Source: Anaerolinea sp.
GTDB lineage: Bacteria; Chloroflexota; Anaerolineae; Anaerolineales; Anaerolineaceae
Direction: 5' to 3'
DNA length: 16,651 bases
NCBI GenBank assembly: GCA_029975965.1
Contig: JARKOV010000111.1
Span: 1 to 16,651 of the forward strand
Shown here: positions 1-8,682 of the stretch, one piece after another
Layout: each line of letters starts with the position of its first letter
Numbering within the stretch: the stretch's first letter is position 1
Notes under the pieces: generated by a model
What the model saw: the letters and a program-made list of their open reading frames with translations, nothing else
Database searches by the model: none
What the model was told of the DNA's origin: nothing
Made by a program: the position numbers and the translations under genes

Positions 1-1022
1 TGCAGCGCCCCGGCCCATAGATTGAACCGGCCGTACAGCGTGCCGAAATCACCGCTTTCCACATAGGCCTGGGTGTGCGAGATCAGACCTACCCCCATCT
101 CCGCCAGACTGCTCCAGTTCAATGCCAGGACGATGGCGGCAAGGACTACCACCGCGGCCATGCGGGTCGCCAGTCGCAGTCGCCTGGTCACGACCAGGAC
201 TAGCAGCAGGGAAACCGGGACTGCCAAGGCTCCGGCTTTTCCACTTGCCAGAAAGAGCGACCAGAAGGACACGATCACCAGAGCCACCCAGTGCACTCTG
301 GGGGTCTGGATGTGCTTCAGGATGCTGTAAACGCCGATGGCGGCCGCAGCAGTTGAAACCGCACCGGGAAGGAGCCACCCGGCGATGATGCGATTTGAGT
401 AGGCGAGGCCGCCCTGCAAAGAGTACACAATGGGTGCTCCAATGATGGGTAACAGACCCAGCAGGGTCGTTCCCATGAAACGCTCGATCCCGACCTGGCT
501 CGGTTCCTCGAAATACAGGGCCAGGATGGCGGCCACGGAGACGAGACGGATTAGCCAGAAGCCGGCATAGAACGGGTTGGCTGTCCAGAGGATGGATATC
601 ACGGCGAAAGACACGTAAGCGACGAGAAAACGTATTGAACCTGAGATGACGAATCGCTTCTCTTTCGTCAACCGCCGGGCAAGGGCGGCCATTGCCCCCG
701 CGAAAACCAGGAGGGTGATACCGATTTCAGCGAAGTTGCTGGATAGCGAAACTGTCTGTACATCGACGGCCTCGGAGCGCTGGACAAACGAGCGATGCAC
801 GATGAGCAGGAACCATAGGACGAGATACTGGTTCTGGGTGGAAAGATATCCCTTTTTTATCATTACCCGCAGGGCAACCAGTCCAAGGATCACCAGCAGC
901 GGGATCGCGCAGATTTCGGCGATCTGCAATGCCTCAGGCAGATTGCCTCCAATCGCCCCGATGAACGCGCCGCCGATGGCGCCCAGGGCTGTCATACCAA
1001 GCACCAGACGCTCTTTGTTCAT
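1..1022 (-). CDS. O-antigen ligase/polymerase-like membrane protein (3' end cut by window edge)
   Basis: Reading the minus strand from the ATG at 1022 gives 340 codons without a stop, running off the left edge. The protein is very hydrophobic, with roughly nine or ten membrane segments separated by short basic loops, for example after residues 50, 120 and 280. Near the cut end, about residues 329-336, it reads LYGRFNLW, which fits the GR-x-x-x-W element of the large periplasmic/extracellular loop in WaaL/Wzy-type proteins. Members polymerise lipid-linked repeat units or ligate glycans to an acceptor on the outer face of the cytoplasmic membrane; sequence alone does not separate the two roles. 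The ATG overlaps the TGA of the upstream GT4 gene (ATGA) and has no clear ribosome binding site, so it is probably translationally coupled. As the only candidate polymerase in view, it would act last in this cluster. Confidence 0.82.
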   Translation of the reverse strand, partial: MNKERLVLGMTALGAIGGAFIGAIGGNLPEALQIAEICAIPLLVILGLVALRVMIKKGYLSTQNQYLVLWFLLIVHRSFVQRSEAVDVQTVSLSSNFAEIGITLLVFAGAMAALARRLTKEKRFVISGSIRFLVAYVSFAVISILWTANPFYAGFWLIRLVSVAAILALYFEEPSQVGIERFMGTTLLGLLPIIGAPIVYSLQGGLAYSNRIIAGWLLPGAVSTAAAAIGVYSILKHIQTPRVHWVALVIVSFWSLFLASGKAGALAVPVSLLLVLVVTRRLRLATRMAAVVVLAAIVLALNWSSLAEMGVGLISHTQAYVESGDFGTLYGRFNLWAGAL

Positions 1023-2272
1023 GATCGATCGCGGCTTGCCGCCCGCACTTCGTCGTAAATCTGCGCGATCCGGTCGCCTTTCATATCCCAGGTGAAGTGC
1101 TCCTGGACGCGTTTCCTTCCGGCTTCACCCATTCGCCTTTTCAAACCCGTATCTCGCGCCATCTGAAGCAGGGCGGTCGCCAACCCCTCAATTGCCTGCC
1201 TGGGGCTGACCGGAGGAATCTTGAAGCCGGTCTCCTCGGTGACTTCCATGGCCGGTCCACCCAGGTCGAGGCAGATCACCGGTCTGCCGGCGGCCATGGC
1301 TTCCAGACTGACCCAGCCACCCGAATCGTGCAGCGTGGGATGCAGCAGAACATCGCAGCCGGCCAGTCGCTCCAGAACCTCATGCCGGGGAATCTGGCCC
1401 CAGAAACGGACTCTGTCCGATATCCCCAGATCGCACGCGAGTTGTTCCAACCGGCCTCGCTCCGGGCCATTGCCGATCAGCCAGTATTCGGCGTCCGGGA
1501 CGTCTTGGGCGATTTCGGCGAATGCCCGTAGCCCCAGGTGGAAGCCTTTCCAGTGACGCAGCACGCCGATACTGGCAACGCGAAAGGGGGGCGTGTCACG
1601 CATGGGGAAGGCGCCGAGGGTGGCGATCTCCTCAGCGCTCATGCCTGCTTCGGGGAAGTCCAGGATGACTCTGGCTCCCAGGCTCTTCACGCGTTCCCTG
1701 GTCTCGCTTGCTTTGGCGAGCGTGACGCACGCCTGCTCAATATCCAGGCGTACAAACGGGTCCCATTGACTGAGCCACCGGACTGCATCGCGGATGTATT
1801 CGAGAATGCGGCCCCTGGTTCCGAAGGTCGCGTAGAAAGTTCGTGGGGCGCTTTCGGCTCCGCCGACCGGCCCCCAGACGAACGGAATATCGAGTCTGGG
1901 CAGCAGGCTGGGGAGCCAGTAGTTCCCGAAGGTAAGGTGGTGCGCCAGATCGAAACGCAGGTCTCGATGCAACTGCCGCGCCACGGCGTAGATGCCGATC
2001 TGCCACAGGTAGTAGTAAATCTGGACGCCGCGTCCTCCCTTTTTCCAGAAGCGCGCCCAACGGGGCAGGTCGTAGTAAACCCAGTGGACACCGGACATGG
2101 CGTCTTCAGTCGGCGCCGCCTCGATGTTGGCGCGGTTGTTGGCGCGGGTGATTACCCACACCTCATGAAACCGCGCGATCTGGCGTACCCACTGCCAGCC
2201 GACGCCTGGCTCCGAGCCTCTGTGAGGCTCGCAAGCATAGGCTGAAACGAGCACCTTGAGCCGCTGTGTCAT
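1019..2272 (-). CDS. Family 4 glycosyltransferase (GT-B fold)
   Basis: This 417-residue protein is probably a cytoplasmic or membrane-associated enzyme that adds one sugar from a nucleotide-sugar donor to the growing lipid-linked repeat unit. Its N-terminal acceptor domain opens with a beta strand and SAYACEP at about 10-16, then the glycine-rich GSEPGVGW at 19-26, as in a recognisable GT4 subgroup. The C-terminal donor domain shows GVLRHWKG at about 236-243, with the Arg and Lys expected to contact the donor diphosphate, and SGGWVSLEAMAAGRPVI at about 317-333, whose Glu324 is the second acid of the GT4 EX7E element. The first acid is replaced by an HDSGG sequence, a variation I see no reason to call inactivating. 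A GAAGGG stretch eight bases before the ATG supports the start. The gene lies three bases after the kinase-like gene and overlaps the ligase/polymerase gene. Donor and linkage cannot be read from sequence. Confidence 0.9.
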   Translation of the reverse strand: MTQRLKVLVSAYACEPHRGSEPGVGWQWVRQIARFHEVWVITRANNRANIEAAPTEDAMSGVHWVYYDLPRWARFWKKGGRGVQIYYYLWQIGIYAVARQLHRDLRFDLAHHLTFGNYWLPSLLPRLDIPFVWGPVGGAESAPRTFYATFGTRGRILEYIRDAVRWLSQWDPFVRLDIEQACVTLAKASETRERVKSLGARVILDFPEAGMSAEEIATLGAFPMRDTPPFRVASIGVLRHWKGFHLGLRAFAEIAQDVPDAEYWLIGNGPERGRLEQLACDLGISDRVRFWGQIPRHEVLERLAGCDVLLHPTLHDSGGWVSLEAMAAGRPVICLDLGGPAMEVTEETGFKIPPVSPRQAIEGLATALLQMARDTGLKRRMGEAGRKRVQEHFTWDMKGDRIAQIYDEVRAASRDRS

Positions 2273-2275
2273 GGG

Positions 2276-3397
2276 TCAGCCCTTCATCGTCAGCATGAGC
2301 AGGTTGATCAGGGTCGCAAGCAGGCGAAGCGTGCGCGTCTGGGCGGGGTCTTCCGCAGCGTAGAAGGCGAGCTGGTCCAGCAGGTAGAGGAGAGCCAGCC
2401 AGTCCGAGAGTTGAGCGTCTGCTCCGAGGTCCTGGAGGTGCTCCCGCAGTGCGCATCCGGCGCGCCCGTTTGCCCGTAGGGACTCGCTGATATCGCCTGC
2501 GGAGCGCTTCTCCACGAAATATTCCGTCTGGACGAAGAAGCGCAGAATGTCCCATCCGGCGGGCCTATCGGTACTGGCGTATTCCCAGTCGTAGAGCCAC
2601 AGGGTACTCCTGGATTCCATCCACTTGCCGTTCCAGGGGGTGAAATCGCCATGACAGAAATGGAACGGAAGGGCTTGGCTTTTCAGCCGTGCGCTGGCCT
2701 GAGCCATGCCGCTGTCCAGTAGATCACGATAGCAGCGCTGAGGCACGCGCGCCACGGCCGCCTGAAGCGCCTGCCAGAATGGGCTGGATTCAAGCGGCTG
2801 CTGGGTTGCGGCATGGGTCGCCAGGGCGCGGACGATGTCACGGTGAACTGGGCCGAAAGTCAATGGCGGCGGGGTGCTCTGTTCGGGGGCGGTCTGTGCG
2901 CAGATGAAGCGTCCGCGCCATTCCCCGGCATGGAGCACCTTGGGCGCGACAAAGGCTGGCAGATCAAGCTGCTGGAGCAACCGGAGCATGTCCGCTTCCC
3001 GCTGGACCAGCCGGTTGGAGGCTGCATTCCATCCGATTTTGATGAATGCCAGCGGGACGCCATCCGGCGTGAGCGCTTGCATCACGGGCTTACGGTGTGG
3101 GCCGGGCACTCCCAGCGAGATGGCGAACACGAGCGCCGGTTGCCCCAGGACGGCGCGCAGGTGATCCAGCAGGGCGGTGTTTCCATCGCTGTCGGCGATT
3201 GGCGCAGGGGGCAGGAAATAGGAAGCCGCGCCGAGTTTGAGTGCGGCGGTGAGCAGCCGTTTGCCCAACCTCGCTATTGGGGTTTGCGCGGAGTAGATGT
3301 CGATCACCTGTGCGGCTACCCTGCCGGATGTTGGTAAGACGAATGCCCTTCCGTTCTTCAGACCCAGGTAGCCGTAGCGCGTGCCGGATGCGGCCAT
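2276..3397 (-). CDS. Phosphotransferase of the aminoglycoside-phosphotransferase/choline-kinase fold
   Basis: The 373-residue protein has a protein-kinase-like phosphotransferase core in its second half. The catalytic loop is HGDFTPWN at 249-256 (His249, Asp251 as probable base, Asn256 for metal), and LYDWEY at 268-273 supplies the metal-binding Asp270, a DxE arrangement typical of APH-like enzymes. Lys120 (AFIK) and Glu134 (READML) are plausible ATP-anchoring residues. The first 90 or so residues do not resemble the core and I cannot assign them. It starts six bases after the stop of the nucleotidyltransferase/thymidylate-kinase-like gene and ends three bases before a GT4 gene, so it belongs to the polysaccharide operon. 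By context it would phosphorylate a sugar, nucleotide or lipid-linked intermediate; that is inference. The family name should not be read as antibiotic resistance. The start has only a weak ribosome binding site. Confidence 0.8.
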   Translation of the reverse strand: MAASGTRYGYLGLKNGRAFVLPTSGRVAAQVIDIYSAQTPIARLGKRLLTAALKLGAASYFLPPAPIADSDGNTALLDHLRAVLGQPALVFAISLGVPGPHRKPVMQALTPDGVPLAFIKIGWNAASNRLVQREADMLRLLQQLDLPAFVAPKVLHAGEWRGRFICAQTAPEQSTPPPLTFGPVHRDIVRALATHAATQQPLESSPFWQALQAAVARVPQRCYRDLLDSGMAQASARLKSQALPFHFCHGDFTPWNGKWMESRSTLWLYDWEYASTDRPAGWDILRFFVQTEYFVEKRSAGDISESLRANGRAGCALREHLQDLGADAQLSDWLALLYLLDQLAFYAAEDPAQTRTLRLLATLINLLMLTMKG

Positions 3398-3403
3398 ATC
3401 AGA

Positions 3404-4765
3404 CTAATCCTGTCCCTGGAGTATCCCGCGCAGCCAGGCGACGTCGGCCTGCCTGGCGAGCGTAGGATAGCCGTTCATTTCGATGAACTTCTCGAGAATC
3501 AGGCTCTTGAGTCGTTCGGCGATTTCCTCCGGGCCGGTATCCACCTGGATGACGGCATCCACCGTGCCTTCCGCCACGAACTGTAACCACCGGGCATTCT
3601 GTCGTTCGATTTCCTCGACCGGAAGCTCCGGCTTGCGGGCATGGATGCGCGCCGGTTCGTCGTGGAGCAGGATGACCAGATCGGGTTTGGGGATGAGACG
3701 CCAGAGCATCCGCGTGCCGCGCGGGGTGGGCAGCCCGAAGCGCAGTGGATCGACGGCCATGTCCAGAGCGCAGCGGTCGTAGACCACTACGCAGAGCGCG
3801 TTTGAAGCGGGGCAGTCCTTGATGAAATGCCCCGCGAAGAAGTCGAGCCAGTAATAGGCCAGGCGCAAGACGGGAAAACGGCCCGGTGTTCTGCGGGGCA
3901 GGATAAGCCCGTCCGTAGTGGTCGTGACTCCGAGGGATTTGCCGAACAGGCTCCCCAGCCTGGGCATCAGATCGGGACGCCAATGGCGAAGCTCGATCGC
4001 GAAGGAAACCTCTGGGGGAAGTGTTCGCAGGCATTCGATGACGGTGGATTTTCCTGCCCCATCCGGTCCAACCAGCGCGACGATGGGAACGCGGCGCATG
4101 AGGAAAGGCTTCACCACTTTCGAAAGCCACCGCGGAATCATCCGGAGAAAGGACAGTGGCTTGCGCAGGAGGGCACGTCGGAGGAGTGTTCGCCGGAGCC
4201 TGGGAGTGAGTCTCTTCAGGTTGTCCGCATCCCCCGCTTCAAGATAGTCGAAAAGAGTCTGGGTGTTCTGCTTTCCGAAAAGCTGGCTGCATCTTTCTCG
4301 GGCGGGTTCAGTTTCTCGCCTGTCTATCCAGGGGGCCTTGGGGGCAATACCATAGAGGACTCTCAACAACACGCGTTTTGCGAAGCTCGCCCAGAGATCC
4401 ACTTTGAACGGCCCGATGCTGATCAGGGAATTGCTGACTCCCTCGGCAAGCACAACGCCTCCCCAGAAGAGGCGTGGAATGAAGTCAATTTCGATGGTGT
4501 TGCTAACGCCAAATGCAAAGAGCGCCGCAGCCTGCCATGGGTTGGGAGGCTGCGTTATCCGGTAGTCTCCGATCTGGAGTTCCTGAACTGCCAGACGAAT
4601 GGCCATCTCCATGTCTCTTTCGTCGATCAGGAGGTCCAGGTCGCGTCCAATTGCCGCCGGGTAGTTCTCCAGGCCATGAGCGACCGCGTAGCGGATCCCG
4701 GCTGCGTTCCAGGATCGCGCGATCCTTTCGAGGGTAATCATCTTCTCATCAGGCTGTGTGCGCAT
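3404..4765 (-). CDS. Fusion: nucleotidyltransferase-like domain plus thymidylate-kinase-like P-loop kinase
   Basis: The 453-residue protein has two parts. Residues about 10-135 look like a minimal Pol-beta-type nucleotidyltransferase fold: GRDLDLLID at 40-48 carries Asp42 and Asp44, and IEIDFI at 91-96 gives a possible third acid, Asp94. Residues about 226-430 form a P-loop kinase: Walker A GPDGAGKST at 233-241, YDR at 329-331 matching the DR of thymidylate kinases, followed by LDMAVDPLRFG, and a basic lid-like stretch around 373-392. At 453 residues it is over twice the length of a housekeeping Tmk (about 210), and the YDR-x-x-x-D-x-x-VDPxRF pattern is characteristic of Tmk-like proteins in polysaccharide clusters. 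Two starts are possible: the first ATG overlaps the upstream GT4 by 17 bases; an ATG eight codons later (4741) lies just after that gene's stop. Substrate unknown; I do not call it a dTMP kinase. Confidence 0.78.
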   Translation of the reverse strand: MRTQPDEKMITLERIARSWNAAGIRYAVAHGLENYPAAIGRDLDLLIDERDMEMAIRLAVQELQIGDYRITQPPNPWQAAALFAFGVSNTIEIDFIPRLFWGGVVLAEGVSNSLISIGPFKVDLWASFAKRVLLRVLYGIAPKAPWIDRRETEPARERCSQLFGKQNTQTLFDYLEAGDADNLKRLTPRLRRTLLRRALLRKPLSFLRMIPRWLSKVVKPFLMRRVPIVALVGPDGAGKSTVIECLRTLPPEVSFAIELRHWRPDLMPRLGSLFGKSLGVTTTTDGLILPRRTPGRFPVLRLAYYWLDFFAGHFIKDCPASNALCVVVYDRCALDMAVDPLRFGLPTPRGTRMLWRLIPKPDLVILLHDEPARIHARKPELPVEEIERQNARWLQFVAEGTVDAVIQVDTGPEEIAERLKSLILEKFIEMNGYPTLARQADVAWLRGILQGQD

Positions 4766-5885
4766 AGTTCCGGTATGCCTCTAGAACATTCTTCGCAATG
4801 GTTTCCCAGGAGAACTCCAGGGCGATCATCTTCTGTGCATGCTGGCCCAGGACACGAAGCTCACTTTGATCCAGACTCAATAGTGTGTTCAGGGATTGGG
4901 CGATGTCTGACGGGGTGGGTCTCGCAATGAAGCCGGCCTGGTACTCCGCCAGTTTGTTGTTGGGGTCAGCGACCGGCGTAACCAGACATGGCAGGCCGAT
5001 AGCGCACGCCTCCAGAACGGCCAGAGGCAGGCCTTCTGTCCGGGAGGTATGAAAAAAGACATCCGCTCCGGAGAGGAGGTGGTATTTCTCGTTCCCATGG
5101 GCCGGGCCGGCAAAAAAGACGCGATCGGTGATGCCCAGTTCCTTGCACAGGGCTTCCAGGCGTCGTCTGCCGCCTTGCCAATCTGGCCCGATTAGGACCG
5201 CGCAGGTGTGTTCCGTGTTCGTGATGGCGAAGGCGGCCAGAAAGAGGTCCAGCCCTTTGATGTCCGGGTCCAGGCGACCCAGGAAGGCCAAAATCCGCTT
5301 TCCTTCCGTTTGTGGAAAGCGGGAGCGCAAAAGCCATCGATCCAGATCGGCCGGTAGTTGGCTGGTATCGAAGCCGTTGGGGATGACCTCGATAGGGCTG
5401 TGGACTCCATAGCCTTGAATGTCCTCAGCTTCATGTTGTGAGACGGCATGGACGAACACAGCTTGGGTCTGGCAGGGCCGCTCAAACAGCCACTTGTAGG
5501 GCATTTTCAGGTACCAGCGGCGTCTGGACACATATGGCGAGAGTCCGCCGTGCGGTGTGATGGCATAGGGAATGTGGTTTCTGACCAGCCAGGCCGCGAG
5601 GCTGACGTTCCAGGGAGAATAGACTGAATGCATGTGGACGATGTGAGGCTTCCACTGGCGCAGATCATCGAGCAGCCTGTGTGGCAGCAGAAATGGGAAG
5701 CGCGCGGGCGGATAGGTCATCACCTCAACTCTGGGGATGGGGATCGGTGGTTTGGCCGTCAGCGAGAAAAGCGCCACGTCATTATCCAGCCGGGCAAGAT
5801 GGGAAGTCAGGTTGTAGACCGTCTTTTCCACGCCATTGGCGCTGTCGGGATTGCAGCGGCCCATCAAAAAGTGCGCGATTCTCAT
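4749..5885 (-). CDS. Family 4 glycosyltransferase (GT-B fold)
   Basis: This is a typical 378-residue GT4 enzyme, expected to extend the lipid-linked oligosaccharide from a nucleotide-sugar donor on the cytoplasmic face. The N-terminal domain shows the loop GVEKTVYNL at about 18-26 and HIVHMHSVYSPW at 81-92, leading to TPHGG at 110-114. The donor domain begins with VIPNGFD at 167-173, then FLGRLDPDIKGLD at 201-213 with Arg204 and Lys210 in the phosphate-binding positions. A clean EX7E element follows: Glu284 and Glu292 in TEGLPLAVLEA. A GGGAG sequence seven bases before the ATG supports the start. That ATG overlaps the flippase stop by four bases (ATGA), and its own stop lies inside the start region of the next gene, so the three genes are coupled. 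Full length, no defect seen. The exact sugar cannot be deduced. Confidence 0.93.
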   Translation of the reverse strand: MRIAHFLMGRCNPDSANGVEKTVYNLTSHLARLDNDVALFSLTAKPPIPIPRVEVMTYPPARFPFLLPHRLLDDLRQWKPHIVHMHSVYSPWNVSLAAWLVRNHIPYAITPHGGLSPYVSRRRWYLKMPYKWLFERPCQTQAVFVHAVSQHEAEDIQGYGVHSPIEVIPNGFDTSQLPADLDRWLLRSRFPQTEGKRILAFLGRLDPDIKGLDLFLAAFAITNTEHTCAVLIGPDWQGGRRRLEALCKELGITDRVFFAGPAHGNEKYHLLSGADVFFHTSRTEGLPLAVLEACAIGLPCLVTPVADPNNKLAEYQAGFIARPTPSDIAQSLNTLLSLDQSELRVLGQHAQKMIALEFSWETIAKNVLEAYRNYAHTA

Positions 5886-7243
5886 GGAGCAGCTCCCGTC
5901 TTGCTGCCATCGATCCTGGTGTAGAACCAGGCCATCAACAGACCGGTCATCAAGGAGGAAAGGATTTGGCCCCCCACAGCACCGTAGACATTGAACGCAG
6001 CCATCAATGCCAGCCCACCGGTCAGGGTCATCAGGCTGGTTCCGACGTACACGTAAAAAACCAAGTCAGGCCGCTCGTAGGCTCGAAGCAGGCTGCCCAG
6101 GACGGTTCCGATGCTTGATCCCAGAGGCAGAAGCCCCACGAACAAGAGCAGGTTGGCGTAGGAATCGTACTGCCCGTTGTAGAGCCAGTTGATGATCGGA
6201 ACTCGTGCTGCCGCCAGCAAAATCCAGTAGGCGACGGAGGCGGTCAGAAGGAGTACCAGGACAGATTTTGCGTGCCGGTTCAGACCCTGCCTGCCTCGTG
6301 CGCTAAGAATCCGCACGAATTCCGGCAGCGTGACCAGCCCCAACGCCGAGATGGTGAGCAGAATCGGCATGATGAAGTTCTGCATTGCTTTTAGCGCGGC
6401 ACTGCCTTCCAGTCCGACCCAGATGGGCAGCAAGGCGTAGTAGAGATTCCCCGGCAGCCAGGTCAGGCCGGCGGTGGCGGTCGACCACTTACCATAGGCC
6501 CAGTGGTCGGCCAGAACGGTCGGGGCATTCAACTCCGCTTTCCACGGCTGCCACCGGGGATGGAGCAGCCACGCGAGCCAGCCGCCCGTGAACAGCCCGG
6601 CGATTCCCATGATTACCAGCCCTGCCTGGCAGGAAAGCCAGCCTGCCTCATAGACGAGAAATATCCCGGCGATCATCAACACCAGGTACAACCCACCTCC
6701 GGCGGCTGCCCATTGCGGCCGGGCCTGGACGTAACAGGCCCGGCGCAGCAGCCATGTCAGCAGGATCGCGGGAGAGGCAAGGACCAGCCCCAGAAAGGCC
6801 TGTCCCAGCTCCACCGATCCGAACTGAAGCAGAATCAGCCCTGCCCAACCCAGGGTCAGGCTCATGAACACACTCAGCGCGGCGTGCCCGTACAGGAGAA
6901 ACCCCAGGTACTCGCGGAACCACGATCGGTAGCGCCCTGGCCCGTAAACGAGCATCGGCTCGATCAGGATGGCGCCGTGAAAGTTTCCCAGTAGCAGGAA
7001 GATCGAATAGGCCGTGGCGAAGGCGCCATACTGGGCTGGGTCCAGCCAGCGCGCCAGAAGGATGTTGACCACGAAGTTCGCGGCGGCGAACAATCCCTGA
7101 TCCAGGATGGCGAAGCCGATTTTCTGAAGTCGAGGAACCCATCTGGAGACGATCTGGCTGTATCTCGTTTCAAGCTCGCCGGAGGCAAGTCTATGAGTCA
7201 ATGCGTATGTCCTTGCGTTGCGTTCCTGGCTCTTGTCGTCCAT
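5882..7243 (-). CDS. Wzx-type lipid-linked oligosaccharide flippase (polysaccharide biosynthesis protein)
   Basis: The 453-residue protein is hydrophobic over most of its length, with about 12-14 membrane segments in the pattern of MATE/MVF-superfamily Wzx proteins. A hydrophilic N-terminus of about 35 residues leads into the family's usual first helix region (AILDQGLFAAANFVVNILLARWLDP, roughly 45-70), whose LARWLxPxxYGxFA signature is common in O-antigen and teichoic/EPS flippases. It would move undecaprenyl-diphosphate-linked repeat units from the cytoplasmic to the outer leaflet for the polymerase. It starts ten bases after the phosphotransferase stop without a convincing ribosome binding site, and no better start follows, so coupling to the upstream gene is likely. 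It overlaps the next GT4 by four bases. No catalytic residues are expected; the assignment rests on topology, signature and context. Confidence 0.88.
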   Translation of the reverse strand: MDDKSQERNARTYALTHRLASGELETRYSQIVSRWVPRLQKIGFAILDQGLFAAANFVVNILLARWLDPAQYGAFATAYSIFLLLGNFHGAILIEPMLVYGPGRYRSWFREYLGFLLYGHAALSVFMSLTLGWAGLILLQFGSVELGQAFLGLVLASPAILLTWLLRRACYVQARPQWAAAGGGLYLVLMIAGIFLVYEAGWLSCQAGLVIMGIAGLFTGGWLAWLLHPRWQPWKAELNAPTVLADHWAYGKWSTATAGLTWLPGNLYYALLPIWVGLEGSAALKAMQNFIMPILLTISALGLVTLPEFVRILSARGRQGLNRHAKSVLVLLLTASVAYWILLAAARVPIINWLYNGQYDSYANLLLFVGLLPLGSSIGTVLGSLLRAYERPDLVFYVYVGTSLMTLTGGLALMAAFNVYGAVGGQILSSLMTGLLMAWFYTRIDGSKTGAAP

Positions 7244-7253
7244 GGGAGGCGCG

Positions 7254-8669
7254 TCACATCGCGCCTCGCCGCCGCACGACGGCAGGAATGGTTTTCCAGA
7301 GAATCTGGATGTCGAACCAGAACGAATAGTTCTGGATGTAGTAAAGATCGTCGCCGGTATTCAGGTGCATCGGCTTCGACGCGCGCCCATTGATCTGCCA
7401 CCACCCGGTCATTCCCTGGGGGACGGCGAATCGTTGGCGCTGCCAGGATTCGTAGCGCTCGACCAGCCAGGGCATTTCCGGGCGCGGTCCCACGAGACTC
7501 ATGTCCCCTTTGACCACGTTGAAGAGCTGCGGCAGTTCGTCGAGACTCGTGGTTCTAATCAGTCGGCCAATCCGGGTAATGCGCGGATCATCCGCCCTTT
7601 TGTGGATGATCTCTCCATCCTGGGTGCGCTGAATCACGCTGGCCTGCCGGGCCTCGGCGTCGATCACCATTGAACGGAACTTAAACATGGTGAACAGGCG
7701 CCCGTTTTCTCCCACGCGCTGCTGCTTGAACAGGACAGGCCCAGGGCTGTCCAGCTTGATCGCGATGGCAATCGCAACCAGGAGAGGCATGATCATGATG
7801 ATGATCAGGGTAGCCACGATTACGTCGAACGCGCGCTTGGTGAGCCGCTGGTACCCGGTGAGGGCAGGCGTGCGCAGACTGATCAGCGGAAGGCCTCCAA
7901 AGTCCCCGACGGTCGCGCGGTACAGCGCCAGACTGAGGAAGTCCGGAACAACCAGCACCTGCACGGGCAGGGCTTGCAGATCGACCACGATCTGGTTGAT
8001 CTTCTGATAGGTCTGGTTGTGGAGCGCGATGACGACTTCCTCAATGTTGTGGGTTTCGATCACGCTACGGATTTCCTGCAAGGAGCCCAGGATGGGCAGG
8101 CCCGACGTGATGCTTTCCAGCGGCTCGTCAGCATACCCCCAGAATCGCAGACCGGTCCAGGCATACTGCCGGATCGTCTCCGCGATTCGGCTTCCCAGTT
8201 CATTCGCTCCAACGATCAGCACCCGGCGCGGGCGGCGAATCTGGCCGTCGAACACGTGGAACAGCAACTGCCTGATCTGACGCCAGCCCAGCAGGCAAGC
8301 CAGGTCGCACAGGAAGAAGTAACCAATGAACACGCGAGAGATCGTGCGATAGGAGAAATACAACACGCCCGCCAGAATCATGAGCGAGACCAGGGCGGCA
8401 GTCACGACGCTCTGGGTTTCTTCCATAGGCTTGTAGCCACGCCGGGGATCGTAGACAGACAGGATGAAGGAGGCGATCGTCCAGATCAGGAGCATGACCG
8501 CGACTACGGGCAGCGGAATCGCTTCACTCTCAAGCACGGCATCAGGGGCTGACAGGCTGAATGGGATGAGTTCGTATATCCGCCGCGCCAGCCAGAATGC
8601 GCCGAGGGTGCTTGCCAGATCCAAGAGATAGGAGACCAGACAGTGATTGACATCTTCTCGCCATAACAT
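7254..8669 (-). CDS. Polyprenyl-phosphate sugar-1-phosphate transferase (WbaP/WcaJ-type initiating enzyme)
   Basis: This 471-residue enzyme would transfer a sugar-1-phosphate from a nucleotide sugar to undecaprenyl phosphate, the first committed step of the cluster. Four membrane helices span about residues 10-125. A Rossmann-like central domain follows (RRVLIVGANELGSRIAE at about 148-164). The re-entrant membrane helix is FDVIVATLIIIMIMPLLVAI at 281-300, ending with DSPGP at 307-311. The catalytic domain carries KFRSM (330-334), the Asp377-Glu378 dyad in SLDELPQL, GPRPE at 394-398 and GMTGWWQINGR at 419-429. I start it at the ATG at 8669, preceded by an excellent GGGAGGAA. An upstream in-frame ATG at 8720 would add 17 uncharged, unsupported residues. 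Whether it handles glucose, galactose or an N-acetylated sugar is unknown. It is the large, three-domain form, not the short PglC form. Confidence 0.94.
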   Translation of the reverse strand: MLWREDVNHCLVSYLLDLASTLGAFWLARRIYELIPFSLSAPDAVLESEAIPLPVVAVMLLIWTIASFILSVYDPRRGYKPMEETQSVVTAALVSLMILAGVLYFSYRTISRVFIGYFFLCDLACLLGWRQIRQLLFHVFDGQIRRPRRVLIVGANELGSRIAETIRQYAWTGLRFWGYADEPLESITSGLPILGSLQEIRSVIETHNIEEVVIALHNQTYQKINQIVVDLQALPVQVLVVPDFLSLALYRATVGDFGGLPLISLRTPALTGYQRLTKRAFDVIVATLIIIMIMPLLVAIAIAIKLDSPGPVLFKQQRVGENGRLFTMFKFRSMVIDAEARQASVIQRTQDGEIIHKRADDPRITRIGRLIRTTSLDELPQLFNVVKGDMSLVGPRPEMPWLVERYESWQRQRFAVPQGMTGWWQINGRASKPMHLNTGDDLYYIQNYSFWFDIQILWKTIPAVVRRRGAM

Positions 8670-8673
8670 GCCG

Positions 8674-8682
8674 CTTCCTCCC
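8674..8682 (-). promoter_or_regulatory. Strong ribosome binding site that fixes the sugar-phosphate transferase start
   Basis: On the minus strand the sequence GGGAGGAAG lies here, with GGAGG seven bases before the ATG at 8669. It is the strongest Shine-Dalgarno match in the left cluster and favours this ATG over the one at 8720, which has none. Confidence 0.8.

Noticed and set aside
1538..2245. A 235-codon plus-strand frame, and similar frames at 2813-3337 and 12116-13117 (minus)
   Set aside because: Each mirrors a real gene on the other strand; none has a ribosome binding site with a recognisable product.
2276..3397. Aminoglycoside resistance gene
   Set aside because: The catalytic core is shared by a very broad kinase superfamily; context and the unmatched N-terminus point to polysaccharide metabolism.
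3404..4130. Annotating the fusion as a housekeeping thymidylate kinase (tmk)
   Set aside because: The protein is more than twice normal length, carries an extra N-terminal domain, and sits in a polysaccharide operon; the Walker A and YDR motifs show only fold relationship.
3827..4930. A 367-codon open frame on the plus strand opposite the nucleotidyltransferase/kinase fusion
   Set aside because: It is antisense to a gene with clear catalytic motifs, has no domain of its own, and low-complexity composition.
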